DNA from: Mesocentrotus franciscanus
Lineage: Eukaryota > Echinodermata > Echinoidea > Camarodonta > Strongylocentrotidae
Length of the DNA: 64,000 nucleotides
Direction of reading: 5' to 3'
Assembly (NCBI GenBank): GCA_037976565.1
Contig: CP137682.1
Location: 3,036,827 to 3,100,826 of the forward strand
Shown here piece by piece: positions 1 to 11,889 of the stretch. The notes beneath the pieces are model-generated. The model searched no databases, was not told where the DNA came from, and worked only from the letters and a program-made list of their open reading frames with translations. The position numbers and the translations under genes are program-made. Positions within the stretch are counted from its first letter, which is position 1, and every line of letters starts with the position of its first letter.

Positions 1-439
1 TTATGCAACAAAATTATGAAATTGCATTTACCACAAAACAGAATTGTGGAAAATCTCATCAAATTTTTGCCAAGAAAATGACTGTCAACTAACCACCAAA
101 TTTTCTGGTTGAGACTATTAAAGCTTTTGTTCAGAAGCATTCCACAACTCATGCTCTGGCTCTGTGTCAATGTGTACACTGTCTTGTTCATGCTTCTCAC
201 AAGAGAAGATGACCATTTTCATTATTTGTTCGATCAGGTTTGTGGATTTGGAGGTGGCTGTAGAGACCAATCCGAGCCCTGAGTTTTCTTGGGCAGCGTG
301 AGGACAAGAGCACAGGGCTAAAGGGTCTTGAGTCGAGAGTTTGTTGTTGGAAACTTTGTGTACACTAACTGAATTCTAACTGTCAACCCTGAATCAAACA
401 AAGTATCTAGTCCTAACCCAAAAGACCGTAACCCTAACC
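1..439. other. No gene; unique AT-rich DNA with a few CCCTAA words
   Basis: No convincing coding frame, RNA gene or element end is visible. Near 404-442 there are scattered CCTAACCC/CCCTAACCC words of the interstitial telomere-like kind seen more strongly at 17.26 and 58.2 kb. Confidence 0.5.
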
Positions 440-575
440 CTATATATTTAATGATAATAATAATTAAACGTTTTTGTATAGCGCATAACACATATTAAGC
501 ATATACTTGCATACATGTCTCTATGCGCTCTACAGAATAGAATACAGAAGGAGTGGAGATGGTGCACTGGGTTCA
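440..575 (-). repeat. Possible retroposon 3' end (tail near 449)
   Basis: Read on the minus strand, a GCGCTATACAAAAACG-like segment runs into an (ATT)n tail at about 449-463, a common arrangement at the 3' end of SINEs and LINEs of marine invertebrates. The GGAGTGGAGATGGTGCAC block at 554-571 also occurs at 58.13 kb in the opposite orientation, so the two regions appear related but rearranged. No tRNA-like head was found, and limits are approximate. Confidence 0.35.
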
Positions 576-859
576 TAATTGTGATATCTCACAAAGTGCT
601 GAATAAATATGTTTTCAAATTACTTCTGAACTTTTCATACAGTATGTAGCTATATTTCAAAGCATTGTGGCAAGTTATTCCATAAAACAGTGGCTGCATA
701 TGAAAATAAAGCCTGGAAAAATTGTCAGCCAGAGCATATGTTCAGGTTGGAGAACTGTTCCAAGGTTATGATACAACATTCAATCAATTGCAGCATGACA
801 TACATTAGAACATTCTTAGATGATGTATCACACATGCCCACAGATGCCACCATCACTCA

Positions 860-1360
860 GTATAGTCAAGCACATGACACTTCACACAATACAAAACTCA
901 TTATCACCTCAAACAGCAATCATGTACTTGTAGATGTGTTCACACAAAGTCAATAAAAAACAATACTTAAACTAATTTAATGTGGATAGGGGTTGTGTGA
1001 ACAGTGTCAACCCACAATTCAAAATGAGGGTGAAACAACAATCATATACTTGTAGATGTGTTCACACAAAGTCAATTTAAAGCAACGTTCAAAGTGGTAT
1101 CATGTTAATAGGAGTTGTGTGAATAGTGTAAACAGAAATTCAAAACACATTATCTCCTGAAACAGAAATCATGTATGTGTTCACACAATATCAATACAAA
1201 CGATACTTGATGTACTGTGAACAGGGTCATCACACAATTCAAAGTACCTTTCCACCTCACATGTACATGTACACAAGGCCAATACAATGAGATACATAAA
1301 TGTAGATGTATACTTGTGTGAACAGAATCATCACCTCCACATTTCAAATGGTTAGGGTAC
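860..1360 (+). repeat. Degenerate tandem repeat, period about 125 bp
   Basis: The phrase ACTTGTAGATGTGTTCACAC followed by AAAGTCAAT recurs at about 925 and 1048, with shorter, more diverged versions near 1170 and 1290. Each is followed by a GTGTGAACAGNGTCA block and CACAATTCAAA. About three to four copies are recognisable. The short open frames across it are by-products of the repeat. No coding function is suggested. Confidence 0.6.
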
Positions 1361-2393
1361 GAAATCATCAATCTCCATAAACACAAATTGGTATAGTGAC
1401 AAATTTATTGCATCTGAATTTATTGCAATTGATTTCATGGGTCGAATTATGCTTCACACTTTTGTCCCACCCAAGGTCATTCAATATATACATGTATGTA
1501 TATGAATGAATTTGGAAGGTGCCACACTAGTTACAATATTTTTTTTCAAGCTAGAAAGAATTTCCCCTAAAATTATTACAAACATGACAATAACAACACA
1601 GTATTGTGCATTAGCTAAATTGAATCCAATAAAAATCTGATGTGAAGGATAAAAATAAACTAGATATGATCTGTATTGAATGATAAAATAAGTGTGGAAA
1701 AACACATGTAAAAGTATTTGAAATGCTATCCATATTCTTCAATATTTTGGCAATGTTGTCATGTCTAAATCAATAATTCTATAAAACATCTAGAGTACAT
1801 TCATCTGTATACCAACCAGATAAATTCAACAAGCAAGAAAAGGCAGTCAAGGCTTACTGTAATTAGTGTAAATGACTACTTGGTTTGAAATTGAATATTT
1901 TCGGGCAAAAAATTCCTTGATTTACATGTATATTCTTGACATGAACTGTTTAGACAAAATATATCCATATACAAGTACATTATGTATATATGTATGTATG
2001 TAGTGCATTCAATATTGTAAATGAAAATCCTTACAAATTTTGTGGGCGGCCTCATTTTGTAACGTAATAAACTGAATTGATTTGTAAAGGCAATTGAGGC
2101 TTTTACATGTAACAAAAGATGAACTGAAAGACATGGACCTAACCCTAACTCCAAAACTTTGATGAAATAAAGCACAGAACAATTGTCAATACAGAAACTT
2201 AAACAGCACTTTAAAAACCATGTTTCAAAACGATGTTTGATCTGTGTGTGAACGATAGGAAACGCTAATCATTGCTTGCAGTGATCATGAACTTTTGAAT
2301 CTTTCAATTTCCTAATCTGCATAATAGAAAGACATTCTGCATGAAAACATAACCGAGAACAGAAAGCAATCAGACTTATATAAATTCATCTAC
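1361..2393. other. No recognised feature
   Basis: AT-rich unique sequence with several TACATGTA palindromes (for example near 1491, 1926 and 2102). Minus-strand open frames of 74 and 99 codons at 1481-1705 and 1876-2175 have AT-biased, low-information translations and no recognisable domain. Nothing else is seen. Confidence 0.5.
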
Positions 2394-3185
2394 ATGTCAT
2401 CAGTAAACCAAATTAAGGTCAACCTTGTTTAATGATAGCTGTTATATACTGAGTGCAAAGGAATATGGGGATACAGATGAGAGAAAGAACGAGAGAGGAC
2501 TGAGGAAGAAGGAAGGAAGGATGGAAGGGAGGAGGGAAGGAAGGAAAGGAGATGTCATCAGTAAACCAAATTAAGGTCAACCTTGTTTAATGATAGCTGT
2601 TATATACTGAGAGCAAAGGAATATGGGGATACAGATGAGAGAAAGAACGAGAGAGGACTGAGGAAGAAGGGAGGAAGGATGGAAGGGAGGAAGGATGGAA
2701 GGGAGGAGGGAAGGAAGGAAAGGAGATGTCATCAGTAAACCAAATTAAGGTCAACCTTGTTTAATGATAGCTGTTATATACTGAGAGCAAAGGAATATGG
2801 GGATACAGATGAGAGAAAGAACGAGAGAGGACTGAGGAAGAAGGGAGGAAGGATGGAAGGGAGGAAGGATGGAAGGGAGGAGGGAAGGAAGGAAAGGAGA
2901 TGTCATCAGTAAACCAAATTAAGGTCAACCTTGTTTAATGATAGCTGTATTATGCTGAGAGCAAAGGAATATGGGAGATACAGATGAGAGAAAGAACGAG
3001 AGAGGACTGAGGAAGAAGGGAGGAAGGATGGAAGGGAGGAAGGATGGAAGGGAGGAGGGAAGGAAGGAAAGGAGATGTCATCAGTAAACCAAATTAAGGT
3101 CAACCTTGTTTAATGATAGCTGTATTATGCTGAGAGCAAAGGAATATGGGAGATACAGATGAGAGAAGAAAGGAAGGAAATAATG
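2394..3185 (+). repeat. Tandem array, units of 158, 174, 174 and 175 bp
   Basis: Units start with ATGTCATCAGTAAACC at 2394, 2552, 2726, 2900 and 3075, the last being partial and breaking down near 3180. Each unit has a unique-looking first half (AATTAAGGTCAACCTTG, GATAGCTGTTATATACTGAG) and a purine-rich second half built on GGAAGGATGGAAGG. The first unit lacks one 16-bp GGATGGAAGGGAG block, which explains the shorter spacing. Units are nearly identical, so expansion is recent. A proline- and serine-rich minus-strand frame here is only the purine tract read backwards. Confidence 0.92.
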
Positions 3186-3340
3186 GAAGGACAACCTAAT
3201 GAATAACTTCTACTGAAAGAGGGACAACCTGAGAAATGGAATAGGAAAACAGATTTGTAAAACATTAAATTTGCAATAATTTTTACAAATAAGATTTGAA
3301 GAAAAAATTGAAAATAGGACTTTTGGGTCCACCATGTCAT

Positions 3341-3880
3341 GAAAGATAAGAAAGGAATGTGTAAAAGGAGAAAATATGCAGAAGATGAATATTTCTGTGT
3401 GGGGACACTGATGAAAGACAAGTTACGATAGAAGGAAAGAGTGATGACTTGAATTGATGATGACTTGAATTGATGAGAGGATAGGCTGAATGAGGAAATG
3501 GGTGGATGGACTGATGAAAGATTAGAAAGGAATGTATCAAATGAGAAAATATGTAGAAGATGATTATTTCTTTGTGGGAACACTGATGAAAGACATGTTA
3601 TGATAGAAGGAAAGAGTGATGACTTGAATTGATGAGAAGATAGGCTGAATGAGGAAATAGGTGGATGGACTGATGAAAGATAAAAAAGGAATGTATAAAA
3701 TGAGAAAATATGTAGAAGATGAATATTTCTTTGTGGGGACACTGATGAAAGACAAGTTACGATAGAAGGAAAGAGTGATGACTTGAATTGATGATGACTT
3801 GAATTGATGAGAGGATAGGCTGAATGAGGAAATGGGTGGATGGACTGATGAAAGATTAGAATAGGAAGAGGAATATGATA
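3341..3880 (+). repeat. Second tandem array, units of 175, 159 and 175 bp
   Basis: Units beginning GAAAGATTAGAAAGGAATG-like start at 3341, 3516, 3675 and (partial) 3850. The short unit lacks one 16-bp ATGACTTGAATTGATG duplication present in the others. The motifs ACACTGATGAAAGACA and GGTGGATGGACTGATG recur once per unit. A 332-codon minus-strand open frame (3125-4123) spans the array. It is repeat-derived, with one peptide repeated in different frames, and I do not call it a gene. Confidence 0.9.
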
Positions 3881-4654
3881 GACTTGATGAAAAGATAAGT
3901 AGAAAGAGGAGAATAGCGACAGATTGTCATGATGAGAGATTGGACATGATCTTGAATGATAAAAAATGCAATAAATGGGAGTAGAAATGAAGAGACATGT
4001 GGACAGACTGATAAAAAAAAAAAATACAAGAAGTGTGTTCTTAATGGAATGGATGACAAATGTTTTTAACAAAAGAAAAATGAAAATACTTAGATAAATT
4101 ATTAAGTGAACCTCACGCAACAAGCATTTTTGTATTTAATGATTTACAGAACATTCTGTCATGTTATCAATAACTATAATCAAGAATTATTTAATTTCAT
4201 ATTAATTAAATGATGTTTGTTTTGTAAAATGTATTATGCTTTTCAATTTTGCATGGAATATGAATAAAAGGAACCATTCAATTAATCAATAAATAAAAGA
4301 CAAGATACATGTAGGTATAGAAACGAAAGAGAGAAGCCCTATACCGTATGTCAAATATTGACACTAGTGAGATGAGGAATGCAAGGGAAAAATTTTAAAG
4401 GAGGCAAAGTGATACATTTAGTGAGTATAATTCATTTTTTTAAAGGCATGTATTATTGGAAAATTACTGAAAGAGTATTGAATGAAGGACCAAGGCAAAA
4501 CAAAAAATTACACATATAGTTAACAACTATATCATTAATAGCCTTAGCAAGTTTGGAAGTTTTTAAGTATGTGAACATTTATTTGTCCCAATTTAGTATC
4601 CTTTTCAGGTTTCTTTTTTTAGGTTTTTTTTTCCCCATTTTGGAAAGTGGCATA
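3881..4654. other. No recognised feature
   Basis: AT-rich sequence with an A run at about 4013-4023 and T runs near 4614-4632. No coding frame with recognisable content, no RNA gene and no inverted-repeat element was identified. Confidence 0.5.
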
Positions 4655-5030
4655 TTAAAGATAAAGATCAGTTCTGGTCATGCGATTGCATCGTGAAAGA
4701 AACGTTGTGGAATTGATCAGAAAAGGTTGATCATTTAGCATATAAGTATTGGTGTGTACTGCAAGGTTCTGGAATCATCAAAATGATAAGAAATTTGGCC
4801 CAGTCTTGGTAAAGTTACAAGCACTGTACACAGAAAGATGTATATGGGACTACGCGACCACGTGCGCGATATCTATTTGGTCCCAATAGATATAATAATT
4901 TACCAAATATATCACTTAGTAGGCGGTTTCCTGACTTTCCCGGCAAAATTTGTATCATCACGTATTAGTCAAAACATATTCTTTCACATGATTGGTAATG
5001 AGAGCTTCCATTTCATTTTTTTGAGAGAGG
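4655..5030 (+). mobile_element. TTAA-flanked MITE, family A, copy A1 (right end missing)
   Basis: TTAA at 4655-4658 is followed by AGATAAAGATCAGTTCTGG, the left TIR seen in the other A copies (15.84, 25.96 and 56.68 kb). The match runs through CACATGATTGGTAATGAGAG to TTTTTTGAGAGAGG at 5030 and then stops, so the right TIR is lost. Inside, an open frame of about 65 codons starts at 4838. Copies A3 and A4 carry 11- to 13-base deletions in that frame, so it is not conserved. Being non-coding, it would rely on a transposase supplied elsewhere. Confidence 0.85.
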
Positions 5031-5815
5031 GATACAGAGGAAAAGATTTGAGACTATGAAGAAGAAAAGGAAAGATTCTCCTCTCTTCTGCATCACAATT
5101 CCTGATGACAGTAGAGGAATAATGAATGAGTTTCTCACTTCTGATCTGATGACCCTGTCATATATCATCCCTCTATCAATCAGATAATTAAACATAAGTC
5201 TCCTTACAATTCCATTCTGTGAACAGCTGCACGTTATCAGGAACAATGTTCTGAATGTTTACGGAGTGTTAAATGTTATCTTCAACAATCAATGGAGCAT
5301 TCTTATAATACTTGAACTTCAATTTGGGATGCCTTCATGTAACAAAGCTTAGCACAGTATTTCTAGGTACACACAGAGGATGAAATTTGATTGGGGGGCA
5401 CACAAACAAAAACTCTCTTCAAAAGTGTTCTATTTGATGGGTTTGACTCAAAAGTTTGACCACAGTTAATAAAATTGAGCACATGGATAAGATATTCAGC
5501 TAAAGGCAAATATAATCAGAACCTTGCAATATATGTCATCTTTATCTCCAAGTCGTTGAATATTGTATAATCATTGGTCCTTGCAGCAGATTATCCATAA
5601 TGAAATCTACCTTTACAGAACTTGTGAGATGGATATCCAGAAAATGTAGATAACTTCAAATATATACAACACTAGACCAAATGTTACCAGAGTATACCAG
5701 TTTCAATGATTCCTGACAAATCAAAAGGGTAAAGGCCGAGTCCCATTCTCTATCAATAATTTATAGCCATTCTCTAATTATTCATTGGCCACTGAGGGAG
5801 TACTGTACCATGGGA
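5031..5815. other. No recognised feature
   Basis: Unique sequence. It begins with a short purine-rich stretch just after the broken end of element A1. No coding, RNA or TIR signature was seen. Confidence 0.5.
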
Positions 5816-5819
5816 ATGG

Positions 5820-5893
5820 GTGTATTGAAGGGGAGGGGGTATTGAGGGGGAGGGGGTATTGAGGGGTTTATTGAGGGGGTGTATTGAGGGGTC
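5820..5893 (+). repeat. G-rich minisatellite, GGTATTGAGGGG type
   Basis: About four imperfect repeats of TATTGAGGGGGAGGGGG, 17-20 bp apart. The plus strand has multiple runs of four or more G, which could form G-quadruplexes. This is inferred from sequence only. Confidence 0.75.
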
Positions 5894-6694
5894 TTACCTT
5901 GGGAAATGACATTAAAAAGAACAAGGCCATCAAGTGAGGAGGGCATGGGAGGGGTCATATCATCCTCTCTTCTTCCTCTTCTTCTCGTCCTCTTTCTTTC
6001 CTTTAATCATTCAAGGGGTTATCGATCTGCCCCTCCCCCTCCTAGTACCTACACCACCGTGACTGCCTATCTACCATGTGTTATAGGTTATTGGTGTTGT
6101 ATATCCCTCCTCTCCAATGATGCTAAGATCATCTTATAAAGATGTGGTTTACAGTCATCATTATAACATGTAGTCATAGCATTGCTCCGACATATACTGC
6201 TCTGGCAAAAAATGCTCCGGTCATTATTCAGTTGTCAAAGGTATTGGGTTAAGTTTAGCATCCCAAGGACATTTTTTTTTTATTATTGGCTTATTGTTAG
6301 TGATGCCATCAGATTTGAGTTAGTCTAAGGGTTAGGGTTGCAATGGGATTTTAGGTTTGGTTTAGAGTTAGTTATAGCATGGACCTACAACAGTAGGTGC
6401 ATAGTTATATTGTTCACTCCAGGGTTGAAGGAATTCACTTTGTGAAGGACATTGACCATGGAGAATGTGTTATTCAACCAGATCCTCTAGACATTTGATT
6501 TACAGTCATCATAGTCATAGCTATCGTTAACAAAAAGGTGGCACTGGGGGCTTTATACAATGTGAAGGAGAAAAGAAATCCAGGTACATTATGGAGCGAG
6601 ACAGACAGACAGACACAAGTAATTCATTTAAATGTCATTCCGTCACGCTCCATTACGGAGAGCATGATGTGATGTCTATAGTCGATCAGCGTTG
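5894..6694. other. No recognised feature
   Basis: Unique sequence with a short T run near 6272, one TTAGGGTTAGGGTT-like phrase near 6327-6337 and a GACA microsatellite near 6600-6613. A 77-codon frame at 5906-6139 has a low-complexity leucine/serine translation and is not supported as a gene. Confidence 0.45.
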
Positions 6695-7400
6695 AGTGTC
6701 ATTCTATTTATGATTAATAGGACAAGTCATATATACATCCTGTGTATGCATCTTAGGATATGGGGAAGGGGAAGGGGAAGGGGAATGGGAATGGGAAGGG
6801 GGGGGGTAGGGGTACTGTTGCTCTATTTATGAATACCGGTAATGCAGCTACTGAGAAACAGTAGTATTCCAAGGGGGTAAGGAATGGGGTACAAGAGTAA
6901 TTCTTTTTATGATTAATGGGATAAGCCATATCTTCCTGTATCCACCTATGGGAAGGGGGGAAGGGGGGAAGGGGGAGCAGGTGGGGTATTTATGTTCTGT
7001 TAATGAATAACGTGTATATGTCTACCAGGACTCGGGAGTCAGTATTATGAGGAGAGGAGGGATGGGGTACAGGTATCAGTCTATTTCTGCTTAATGGGAT
7101 AAGTCATACATCACTCTTTGCACACATCTTAGGGTATAGGAAGGGGGAGGGGGTGGGGGAAGTGAGAGGGGGGAAGGGGGTTGGAAAAGAGGGAGGGGTG
7201 GGGTACTACTGTTGCTCTGCTTTACACAGTGTGGTTCCTGTATTAAGTAACACATCTGTCATACAATTATAATCCTATGTATACATTTTGAGAGGGGAAG
7301 GGGTAGCATCCAGTCCCTCTGTTCATGAATAACATGACTACCATTAGATATAGTTGAGAGGGGGAGGAGGGATGGGGTACAAGTGACATTCTATTTATGA
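6695..7400 (+). repeat. Degenerate G-rich tandem repeat, period about 175-200 bp
   Basis: The phrase TTTATGATTAATGGGATAAG, or a variant, recurs near 6708, 6906 and 7084, with weaker versions near 7240 and 7388. Each time it is followed by a TGTATNCATCTTAGG block, then a G-rich tract (GGGGAAGGGG type), then GGGGTAC. About four degenerate units. All G tracts lie on the plus strand, giving strong strand asymmetry and quadruplex potential. Confidence 0.65.
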
Positions 7401-8456
7401 ATTTGAGGAACAAAAAAGGGGTAAGAGGTTAAGTTTTTGCAGTTAATCCCCTTCCAAATCATTGTTTAGAAACCTTTGATCACATCCTAACGACTTAATA
7501 TCATATCCAGCCAGCATTCAGCTCTTTCAGCTCACTTTCAGACCATTGCCTACATGATCGAATCAGATGGTAAGACTGGAGGTTGACAGAATATCAATGG
7601 CACATTTCAACAAACACAACATCTCAGATGAACTCCTTCTCCACAAACAAAAATAGAAAGTTTGAATATGAATATCTTGATATAAACATATGCTACATTG
7701 AAGAGCAAAAAAGAGCAAGAAACGGCATATATGTATCATTCCAGAAGGAAACTTTAAATCGTAACAATCTGTTTTAAATTTTGAGCTTCTATCTCCGTGA
7801 GCCTGGCTACGCCATTGACGGGGCCGGGGAATGATCCTTCTTCCAGTTGACAGGAAGCATCTTATTTCAAGGGCTGTCTGCCCCCCTCACGCCCTCCATC
7901 TCACACCCCTATGTTGGATCTCAGAGATCACGATGTGTATCCTCTCCGTGTCACTTTGCACTAATGTTTGATAAGGTAAAGGACAAGCTGAGGTCACGAG
8001 CTGTCTTGTGTGACGTAGGCCAACAGCGCGAAAAAATTAAAGGGGCTAAATTCGGTCTCTGCTGCAATGACTGTTTCCTGATGGATTAATTTACTACTTG
8101 GAAAATGAAAATGATCGTGGCAAGAAAATGGCAGCATCACGTTTGTTCCTTATCATTTCTCAATACTGCTTATTCAAATTATGATTACCTCTGATAGAAA
8201 TTTATTCCTAGTTTTCAACGATTCAAAGTCAGGAATGGGCTACATCATTTATTAAGAGCCATAAAGCCATTGATCCAGTGTTAAATAACATTTATAATGC
8301 CATTCCATCAGTAGATGATGTAAATAGACAGGTATCTGAAATGACAAAAAAATACATCTTCCACTGGAATATGGATCAATTATTGATCCATATAGACAAT
8401 ATACTATTTCACAGAACATCAAATGTGACTTTTGTATTACTTGTACCATGTATTCT
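7401..8456. other. Mostly unique DNA, no recognised gene
   Basis: Apart from the exon candidate at 7847-7975, no feature is recognised. A TGTGACGTAGGCC stretch near 8009 and the GC-richer block from 7800 to 8060 stand out against the AT-rich background and might be a conserved element. Confidence 0.4.
7847..7975 (+). other. Weak internal-exon candidate (129 bp, one open frame)
   Basis: A pyrimidine-rich acceptor-like CCTTCTTCCAG ends at 7846 and a donor-like AAG/GTAAAG starts at 7976. The 129 bases between are a multiple of three and open in one frame, starting LTGSILFQGLSAP and ending FDK. Base composition is higher in GC than the flanks. I recognise no domain, and such site pairs occur by chance. 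It could equally be conserved non-coding DNA or nothing. Confidence 0.15.
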
Positions 8457-8990
8457 TTAAAGTGACTCAGTAACATTGTTGAAGGTTGATGAAAAAACTG
8501 CGTAATTTTTGTATGAAATGTTACTTTTTATATTCCTTCTACTGTACTAACCCTCTAGCATGCAAAAAATCCTGAAAAAATTCTCAAATCACAAAGATAT
8601 TTATGGTTTTCTTTGAAGGCGTCACTGGTCAACACCTTCTAACAGTAAATTCTCCCAACCATTTTTGAATTTTCCCAACCGTTTTTCCATGAAAATAAGA
8701 CATAAGACAGGATTTTTAAAATATTTCAACACTTAAATGTCTGGAATGATATATAGAGCCAATTCATAGCTTTCTTACGATTTACATTCACCTAAAATGT
8801 AATTAAATTGTAATAATATAGTTGGGAGAATTAAGGAATCGATCAGATCAGTTTTTCCCAATTTTTATCGTTAATAATAGTCTGTTTTCACTCTAACTTT
8901 CAGATTATCTTTAATTTTACATCTAGCATTGAAGTCACTACCTTAGCACCATTTTCTCACATCTGAATAATGTTACAAAGTATTCTTTAA
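8457..8990 (+). mobile_element. TTAA-flanked MITE, family D, copy D1
   Basis: TTAA at 8457-8460 and 8987-8990 flank a 526-bp body. The left end reads AGTGACTCAGTAACATTGTT and the right end is its diverged inverted copy (CTGAATAATGTTACAAAG). The whole body aligns in inverse orientation to the copy at 47.18-47.68 kb, including the paired words TTCTCCCAACCATTTTTGAA and TTTTCCCAACCGTTTTTC. No coding capacity. The TTAA duplication is like that of piggyBac-type elements, but superfamily assignment is inference. Confidence 0.88.
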
Positions 8991-9784
8991 GTATCACACA
9001 TGATCATAAATGAATAATCACCATCAGTTAATCACCCATAACCACCTTGGTTCTCAACCATGGTGATTCCGACAGAAATTGATTAAACATTATGAAACAG
9101 GTCTAGTTCTGCCATACCTGTTTACCAAGGTTTAAAAATTGATTTTATTCACAAGGGCACACACACAAAAGTCAATGTATCATGTTCGAGATAAAAACAT
9201 TACAACCTTGGTCCACCTTTCGCCCATTTACTGGGGCTCCACCTGGAAAGTCTAGAAAACAAAAGTCGATCGATCGGCCCCTGTCTAAATTTTTGCTGGC
9301 ATTTTCTATTGAAATTGAAGTCACCATTAGACCCACCAATTTTCATTCTGTACCTGAAGGAGATGCTGAAGACTAAAATTCTGTATTTGTTAGAAATTAT
9401 ACCAAAATGTGAATAATATAATGAAGGCCATTGAAGTACAATTTCATAACAGTACTCACTAAACGGTAAACCTTTTTATCAGGTACATGTAGCCAAAATA
9501 GCATGTTTGATTGTAATGTTTGTTAGGATAAAGATAGATTGTCATTAAATACAGAAAAACACAACAAGATTATGGAAAGTTTGAAATGAAAAAAAAAAAG
9601 GAGTCCAGAAAATTCAGACTTGGCAGAGAATGAGAGTGGGAAATGAAAACCGGTCTATACTTTTTTCTCGCTACTCAAACCCCGTCATCGTCGTATCACA
9701 TTGATTCATGCAGATTATTACCGTCTTCCACGCCGCAAAATAAAACCAAACCTAAGAATAGACGCTTCACCACTAATACAAGGC
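8991..9784. other. No recognised feature
   Basis: AT-rich unique sequence with an A run near 9590-9599. Short open frames, for example 9182-9376, show no recognisable domain. Confidence 0.5.
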
Positions 9785-9860
9785 CTCTTTCTCTCTCTCT
9801 ATCTCTGTCTGTCTGTCTCGCTCTCTCTCTCTCTATCTCATCTCTTTCCCTCACTCCCCT

Positions 9861-9914
<54 letters not shown>

Positions 9915-9934
9915 TCTGTCTCTCTCTCTCTCTC
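9785..9934 (+). repeat. Imperfect (CT)n microsatellite with GTCT variants
   Basis: About 150 bp of CTCTCT interspersed with CTGT and CTAT units. The overlapping frames that translate as serine-leucine repeats are artefacts of the microsatellite. Confidence 0.95.
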
Positions 9935-11712
9935 ATTACAGGTCGAGTCATAGAGTAACAGAGGAACAACTGTTATAGGATGCTGTCACTTCCATATGTC
10001 AATGTTCCAACTTTAACTCTGTGCTAAGCTTCGTATCATCTTGATTCATACTTTTTTTAAAGCTATTTACAGTGAGTTAGTGACATGTTCAACTTCAAAT
10101 AACAGTGAAAATGTTTTTGAATTTTTGTAAAAATCTGTTTCTAAATCCTTGAGTGACAATACTCTTTAAAACTTCAAGGACTATATTCGTAGTACAGTAT
10201 GAACATATAAGAAAAAGACTTTTCAGTTCTTATTTCCACTGGAATTGAAATAAAATATGATTTGTTTGGGAGAAAAAACATTTGGCACAACTGCAACAAT
10301 AAGAATAATGCTCATTTATGGAGAAACAGTTTGCTCATTGTTTATTTTCCTTGGTTACTTTGGTGGCAATCAAGTTTTGGATTGTTTTCTGTCATTGTCG
10401 AAATGAGACGCCCATATGTTTACTCAGTAAAACCATAAACGTCACCGCTCCTTGATTTACCCCCACATAATCTGAGTCACACCTATTAAAGTTACAAGGT
10501 AACAAATATTATTGTGGTTTCTTCGTGTTTCTATGACAAGAAAAACATAAGAATGAAGAGTTTCCTGGATACATCCACATTTATTCAATTATTATTCATG
10601 ATGTCTTCTTTGTTATTTTTATACTCAAAACAAAATGATTAAAATAGGGTTCACTGATACCATGCCCTTCAGGGTTCAATGCCTTTTTCTTTTATGAGGT
10701 GATTTTGTGAAAAAGAGAAGTAAGAAGTAAGTCATGGGGCACGCTTTGTCAGCTGCCCAAGAAGGCCATAACTACCATCAACAAATGTTGTTATGGCCTT
10801 ATGAATTCGCCCCCTAAAATGTCAAAAAGAGCCCCCGAAAGTCATAAAAGAGCCCCAAAAAATTTGCATAGAGTTCAATGCAAAACAAATTAAAGAATGT
10901 TATTTTCATGTAAGCAAGCTTGAAAAGTAGCCCCCGAAATTCTTAAAATATTTGTTTTCCCCTGGGGCAGGCAACTACTTCATAGTGTATTCTGTTTTAT
11001 CTCTTCTACATGTACATCACATGAAGTGGTTCTTACATGCAGCTGTCAAATAACCAGATTACTGAAAACATGCAGGGAACATTATCCTTGTAAACAAAGC
11101 TCTTCAGTTATTATCTGACATTGAAAAATGACCTGCAGAATATCAAATGGATCAAACATTTCAGATTAACTAGGCCTACCAGTTAAATTGCACTTTGCTC
11201 TTATGCACATTTATACAGTATATAAAAGCACATTGGCTCTAAACATAAATTATTAGATTATTATCATATTAGCCTTGATGATTATTATTATTATTATTAT
11301 TGACACATAGACCTACATTAAATAAAACAGGTTACTAGTAATCACCAATTTTATTAATGCTATTATAAGCACAATACTTGGCTGAAGGATAGTTTGTTTG
11401 TTTGTGTTGTCTTTAGTACATAACATACAGCTGAATGTCCATAAATATAACTTGATTATAAAATATGAAATACTTATAAAGATTGTCCAAAACCAACACA
11501 TTATCTCTAACTAATTGCAGAGATATTAATAAGGCACAAAACTTTCAGAGTTATATTTTACTAATAGCTAAGATCTGTTTGCATAAGGATGAACATTCTA
11601 GCTGATTAATTAAACCAATCATCGTTCACCGAATTAGTCGCAAAGTGAGGGGCTCTGCGACCCCAAACACGGCTCATGTTACATACGAAAGTGCCATAAG
11701 GGCCTTAATGGT
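9935..11712. other. No gene; one short hairpin and (ATT)n
   Basis: Mostly unique AT-rich sequence. A short perfect inverted repeat AAGGCCATAAC/GTTATGGCCTT lies at 10764-10802, inside a stretch (10740-10980) with several GCCCCC(G/T)AAA words. An (ATT)n run lies at 11281-11300. No coding evidence. Confidence 0.45.
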
Positions 11713-11726
11713 ACTCTCTCTCTCTC

Positions 11727-11806
<80 letters not shown>
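11713..11806 (+). repeat. (CT)n microsatellite, near-perfect
   Basis: About 90 bp of almost uninterrupted TC dinucleotides, starting after GGTACTC. It is long enough for sequencing or assembly length uncertainty. Confidence 0.97.
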
Positions 11807-11807
<1 letters not shown>

Positions 11808-11889
11808 AGATGGAGGAGGAAGGAAGTTCAACCTCATTACTCACTGCCGTGAAGTAATTAGGTCAAGGGATAACATGAGTGATTCGGTA

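Noticed and set aside
3125..4123. 332-codon minus-strand open frame, the longest in the window
   Set aside because: It spans the 175/159-bp tandem array. The same peptide (HQFKSSLFPSI) recurs because of the array, in part in a different frame, and the rest is low-complexity F/S/L/H. No domain, and no coding-like codon pattern.
10764..10802. Hairpin AAGGCCATAAC...GTTATGGCCTT as a microRNA precursor
   Set aside because: The stem is only 11 bp with a loop of about 17 bases, too short for a precursor; no known microRNA seed recognised.
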